64,000 bases of DNA from Cloeon dipterum. Lineage: Eukaryota > Arthropoda > Insecta > Ephemeroptera > Baetidae. Under the pieces are notes generated by a model that was not told the origin of the DNA, did not search any database, and worked only from the letters and a program-made list of their open reading frames with translations. Both the position numbers and the translations under genes were made by a program. Positions 60,101-64,000 of this stretch are shown one piece after another. Where the stretch lies: positions 11,276,886 to 11,340,885 of the forward strand of contig NC_088789.1 in NCBI RefSeq assembly GCF_949628265.1. Direction: 5' to 3'. The number at the start of each line of letters is the position of its first letter. Positions within the stretch are counted from its first letter, which is position 1.

Positions 60101-61578
60101 TATTAATTCAAGAATGTGGAAAAGTACCCAAAAAATTCTTTAAGATTTTATGTAAATAAAAACATTATTTCAAAAATTTCCTACCTTCCAAGAAACGCCT
60201 GCCATAGAGGTCTGTGGTGAATGGCCAGAGTGGAATCTTTTTCGGAAAACATCCTAGCCAGCAAAGACACTGCTCCAAGACGCTCCTTCTCGTCTGGAGA
60301 CTTCAATTTGAACTCCAGCTGCGGCAAAACAGCCAGCAGGACAGTGGGACAAATGTGGTTCAGTTCATAAATTAGATCATAGACTTTGCCAGAAATTGCT
60401 AGCTCCTTGTTTGGTTGACCCAAGATCAGCACTTGATTGAAGAACTGCAATTGCAAATATTCAGAATAGAGTCTATTGCAACATTTCACTCCTTACTGAT
60501 TGAATATATGACTCAAGGGTGTCAGAGCACTTCACAATCAGCTCTTTAGCCAGCAAATAAGCATTCTTCCTTGTCGACTTATTAGGCTCCACTATGTTGA
60601 TCAAAATAGTGTCCAGAAGTTGGTTAGACACACTGTCCGATTCAGTGATCAGAGGACACAACACGTCCAGCATGAAACTCTTCACTTTTCCAGAATGCTC
60701 ATCACTGAAATTGCGAATATAATTAAAGTAATTCACAGACTATGAAGCGAATTGATGGTTTACTTTTGCAAATGAAACGTTATTACTGTTTTTAAAATTC
60801 AAAATCAAAGTAGTCTGTCTTAAATGAAGGTAGAATTGAACGGCAACAACCATTCTTAGTCTAATTTAGTGAAAGTCATTTTATGAATAAATACAAACAA
60901 CAAAAAAACAACTATCAGAAAATGTGTGTTCATCATTGGTAATAAATTCAACAAATTAGGTGTTTTCACACTTACTTCACAATGCGGAACATCAGTTGGA
61001 AGAGACTGCAGAAAATCTCTTGGCACTCGTCAAGTTCAAAGCACATGTTGAATGACTTGACGTAAGCAAGATTTTCCAGCAGGTAAAAGTACCTCTTGAA
61101 AGCTGGATCCTTTGGGTCTTTAAGTCCTGATAGTTGCTTGATCAAGAACATGAAAATTTCCTACAAAACCCTCTCATGAGTTTTAAAATTATATCAAGTG
61201 ACAATGCGCAAACCTTGACTTGCTCCGGGTCCTTGTAAGGAGCCTCAGGAGCGTATACGCGCAAGACGTCAGCAATGCAGCACGCAATGAGCAGTTGGAC
61301 GTCCTTGCTAGGGTGCAACAAAAAGTACTCAGACGCAAGATGAAGCGCCAGGGGCACAAATTCGTGGTATGCGCCCTCATCCTGGCCCATGGACTGGAAG
61401 GTGTGTGCCAGAGTCTAAAATGAACGGTGGTCAAAACACATGTCAAATATTAATAGGAAAGTAGATAGATTACTTTCAGTCGCCGAATGAGTTCGTCAGG
61501 CGACAGGTCTTCCTTGACCTCTCGGCAACCGCTAGGGTAGACCAGGGTCGTCGATCCTTCACCTACTCCACGAGGCAT
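54169..61578 (-). CDS. pds5: Sister chromatid cohesion protein PDS5
   Basis: HEAT-repeat regulator that binds cohesin and controls its release and maintenance. Twenty-three coding exons on the minus strand: 61474-61578, 61214-61414, 60976-61160, 60497-60704, 60185-60444, 59662-59908, 59457-59608, 59256-59402, 58916-59153, 58749-58862, 58300-58692, 58015-58245, 57827-57960, 57602-57725, 57332-57548, 57011-57276, 56502-56768, 56152-56196, 55924-56041, 55693-55870, 55155-55468, 54378-54489 and 54169-54313, in phase, 1466 residues (human PDS5B 1447). The start [17 protein letters not shown] leads into [19 protein letters not shown], diagnostic of PDS5. HEAT repeats fill about residues 40-1080. 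The C-terminal tail is acidic/basic and disordered, with three AT-hook-like cores ([22 protein letters not shown]), as in PDS5B. A 5' leader exon is spliced to 61613. Confidence 0.95.
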
Positions 61579-62290
61579 TTTCAGTGGAGATGGCTCACTC
61601 TCTCATAACACAGCTGCAAGCAAGAAATTCTTTGTCTTTCACGTACATATTTCAACCAAACTCTTAAAAACATTCAATTTTGCCAGCTGAATAAAATGTG
61701 TTGCGATACACAGCGCACTACGTCACTCAGTTTGGTCTATTGACAGCGTTGTTTACCAAAATACAAAATCGCTGAATTTGCGTGAGAACGATGTTCCTGG
61801 AGATTTGGTTCATCCAGGTAGGGCGTGATTTGATCCCCGAACGGGGTTCCAGTGGAAACGATGAGATTAAACTGGCCAACGCGGGGAGAGAATTTGAAAC
61901 TGGGTTTGTTTTGACACAGCCATGGGTCCAAGTGAGCATCGAATTCACCAGTCAAGTGACCCCAAGCCAAACTTTGATTGCTAGTAAGAGCCACTAGGAT
62001 CCAAAATAAAACTTAAGAAGAGACAAGATTTTTGCCGAATTTATGTCGGCACCGAATTGAGTCGATACAATCAGCTAATCGGCAGAAATATGTGATTTGA
62101 ACGCCACAAGTTGACGAACCGATCATGAACTTCTTGAGCAAAAGATGGCACCATTCGCCATTTTAGCGGCCTTAACTTTCCGACGCAAAATAAGCGGCGA
62201 GGCTCGTGTCAGCTAATGTGAAAATGCACTTGATGTGTAAAATGGCACGCAAAGATTGTTTTAAGGGTGAGTTTTGAAGTAAAAACTTAC
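61579..62290. other. PDS5 5' leader and leader intron
   Basis: Minus-strand leader sequence 61579-61613 follows an acceptor (cttgcag). The intron to 62290 contains a GC-richer patch (about 61790-61990) that is open on both strands but matches no domain I know. A CCCCGAACGGGG palindrome lies at about 61836-61847. Confidence 0.5.
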
Positions 62291-62380
62291 AAATAACGCG
62301 GAGAAATCGACGCCAACTTTTCGATCCACAAACGCTTCGTTTCTTAAATTACGCCAGATGGCACTGCGAAAGAGCAACAT
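62291..62380 (-). other. Probable non-coding first exon and promoter of PDS5
   Basis: A consensus donor (TTATTT/gtaagt) at 62291/62290 on the minus strand is the best partner for the leader acceptor at 61614. The right boundary is approximate. Confidence 0.45.
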
Positions 62381-63640
62381 CGAAAACCCGGGATATTCCC
62401 GTTAGAGCTGCCAACCTAAGAAATTTCATAACAAATTGCAAATCGCAGATGAAAATGCATGCTGCGATTGCTGCGAATATTTAACTTCGGTTAACTTAGC
62501 AGAGCTTGCATATCTGTCAAAATGAATTCTTTAATTTCAAAGTAACATCCTGGAGGGATGTTATATCTTCAAAATATATCTTACAATACTCGCTTACCAC
62601 TTTGTGGGCATTATCTTCGATAGTATGCAACCGGCAGTACCATTCAGCAAAGCTTTTTGCATACCTACGATTTTGTCACTACAGCACGACCGTTCATCAC
62701 AATGGCTCGAAATAAATTGGATATTATAAGCCTTTCAACAATGCCTGTTTGACCTATGTATTCGTTTAATTTTTGGATGACATTCTATGATATTAAAATT
62801 CCTGTTTCATCAACTTAATTACATAATTATTTATAATTTAATTACAATGTAATGTGATCTGCTCTTCATTCGCTTCATTCCAAAATAACTCTCACCTCAC
62901 ACACCAATCTCACTATAATTATATGACCAGAATTTGAAAATGGAGAGCAAAGCGAAAAGGAAAAATTATTGATAGCTAAAATGAAAGAACCATCTATGTA
63001 AAATCCGCGGATACCTTTCACCACTTTACTATAACTTTATATATTGGTAGAAATCTGTATGGGAATTGAAGAGTATACCTGCTTATAGTTTTTTTCTTAA
63101 ATGCATGGGTCCCCTATAGACTGTATACACATATTATATAATATTTTGAAAACATTCATAATTTTGCCACTCTATTTTTTATGAAAAATACCTAAAATTA
63201 TTATGATATAATTATACATACAAATATAATGATTAAAGTGAAATTTAGACAGATCAAAAGTCGCAGTTTGTCACGTGATGGAAAAAACTTTTGTTGAGAA
63301 TTGCTGCATTTGTTTGCGAGGTTCCGATTTTAGAAAGCACAAAAACATAGCTATCGCTCGAAAAGAGTTGTAAATTTTATATTATTTTTTATTTATAAGT
63401 TAATATCTCTTCACAGCCCAAGCTTCGTCCCTTCGATATTTTAGCTGACATATTCATGGTCGAAGAAAACTGAGGAAAGAAATTTTTTCATGACTTACTA
63501 TTTATAATAATTTATATATTGCGAGAAGCATATTATTACAATAACATTGGTGCATATCATTTGAAATACACAACGCAATAAACCAGCGAAAAATATGCGA
63601 CTCTCTGTTACATGCTAACTGCCGTAATCTATAATTGCCA

Positions 63641-63696
<56 letters not shown>

Positions 63697-64000
63697 TAGC
63701 AAAAAGTACTTCGTTTCAAGCGGTGTGGTGGTGTGCCATGAGCATTATTGCAAAGCAGCCACGGCAAGGACCATGAGCAATGAATACTATCTACACGATC
63801 TGACATTTGGAATTCTGCGCAGAGAAATGTATATAGCTCTAATTGTAAGTAACAATTGTCCGATTATTAATAAAACGGGACAACTAAACTCGTTCCTTGA
63901 AAGCTTCCCCTTTCTCTTTTTTTACGGAAGACAAAGCCATAGTAGCAGATATCAAAAAGCCAATAATTATAATCAATTTGAAATGATTTGATTCATTACA
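62381..64000. other. Right flank without recognised gene
   Basis: AT-rich sequence with a microsatellite near 63.65 kb. Open frames crossing the microsatellite encode only Ile-Tyr repeats and are artefacts. A plus-strand frame at about 63700-63990 is open but shows no domain. Nothing else supported. Confidence 0.4.
63644..63694. repeat. (TA)n microsatellite
   Basis: About 50 bp of uninterrupted TA dinucleotides. Likely length-polymorphic and prone to assembly error. Confidence 0.95.

Noticed and set aside
61836..61847. CCCCGAACGGGG palindrome considered as a tRNA arm
   Set aside because: No acceptor stem or other tRNA arms could be placed around it.
63635..63991. Plus-strand frame beginning with Ile-Tyr repeats
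   Set aside because: The start lies in a TA microsatellite; the rest has no domain or codon signal.
1..64000. CRISPR, phage, bacterial operon or defence-island content
   Set aside because: All coding signals are intron-containing animal genes; no arrays or bacterial gene organisation seen.

Overview
This 64-kb window is animal nuclear DNA, almost certainly from an insect or close arthropod. Every recognisable gene is split by short introns (many 45-100 bp) with GT/AG borders, the non-coding DNA is AT-rich, and the gene set (CLIP-190-type linker, NRF-6-like acyltransferase, BIR/RING IAP, insect-like p53) fits an insect. The species cannot be named from sequence alone. No rRNA, tRNA, CRISPR, viral or bacterial locus was recognised. 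Exon coordinates below were worked out by hand from splice sites and reading phase and have not been checked against transcripts.

Layout, left to right: TDP2-like 5'-tyrosyl-DNA phosphodiesterase (+, 472-2099); an INPP5K-like inositol polyphosphate 5-phosphatase (-, 2766-5480); HINT3-like HIT hydrolase (+, 6650-7492); a p53-family transcription factor (-, 8133-10371); RNA polymerase II subunit RPB11 (+, 11114-12254); a CLIP-170/CLIP-190 microtubule plus-end protein (-, 12707-35523) with two alternative first exons and about 14 kb of introns; Pelota/Dom34 (+, 36760-39454); a small unfamiliar SAM-methyltransferase-like protein (-, 40185-41796); a three-BIR plus RING inhibitor of apoptosis (+, 44503-46156, non-coding first exon near 43.4 kb); an NRF-6-like acyltransferase-3 membrane protein (-, 46806-50728); the mitochondrial uniporter subunit EMRE (+, 52664-52939); and the cohesin regulator PDS5 (-, 54169-61578, non-coding first exon near 62.3 kb). 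The last 1.6 kb holds a TA microsatellite and nothing recognisable.

The genes are mostly housekeeping and do not form one pathway. Several touch genome maintenance and cell fate (TDP2, p53, IAP, PDS5), but this looks like ordinary neighbourhood, not a cluster. Neighbours alternate strands, giving head-to-head pairs (INPP5K/HINT3, p53/RPB11, CLIP/Pelota) that probably share promoter regions, and tail-to-tail pairs (TDP2/INPP5K, Pelota/methyltransferase, IAP/NRF-6, EMRE/PDS5) with short shared 3' regions.

Mobile DNA is modest: a four-copy short inverted-repeat (MITE-like) family with three copies in the first intron of the IAP gene, a related element beside them, a 69-bp element with perfect 13-bp ends, and a roughly 0.3-0.4 kb repeat present once in an INPP5K intron and once in a CLIP intron. 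I did not find a convincing new biological system. The most useful observations are a probable GC-AG intron in TDP2, the alternative-start architecture of the CLIP gene, the IAP-intron MITE cluster, the two-copy repeat with an open frame, and the unfamiliar methyltransferase-like gene.
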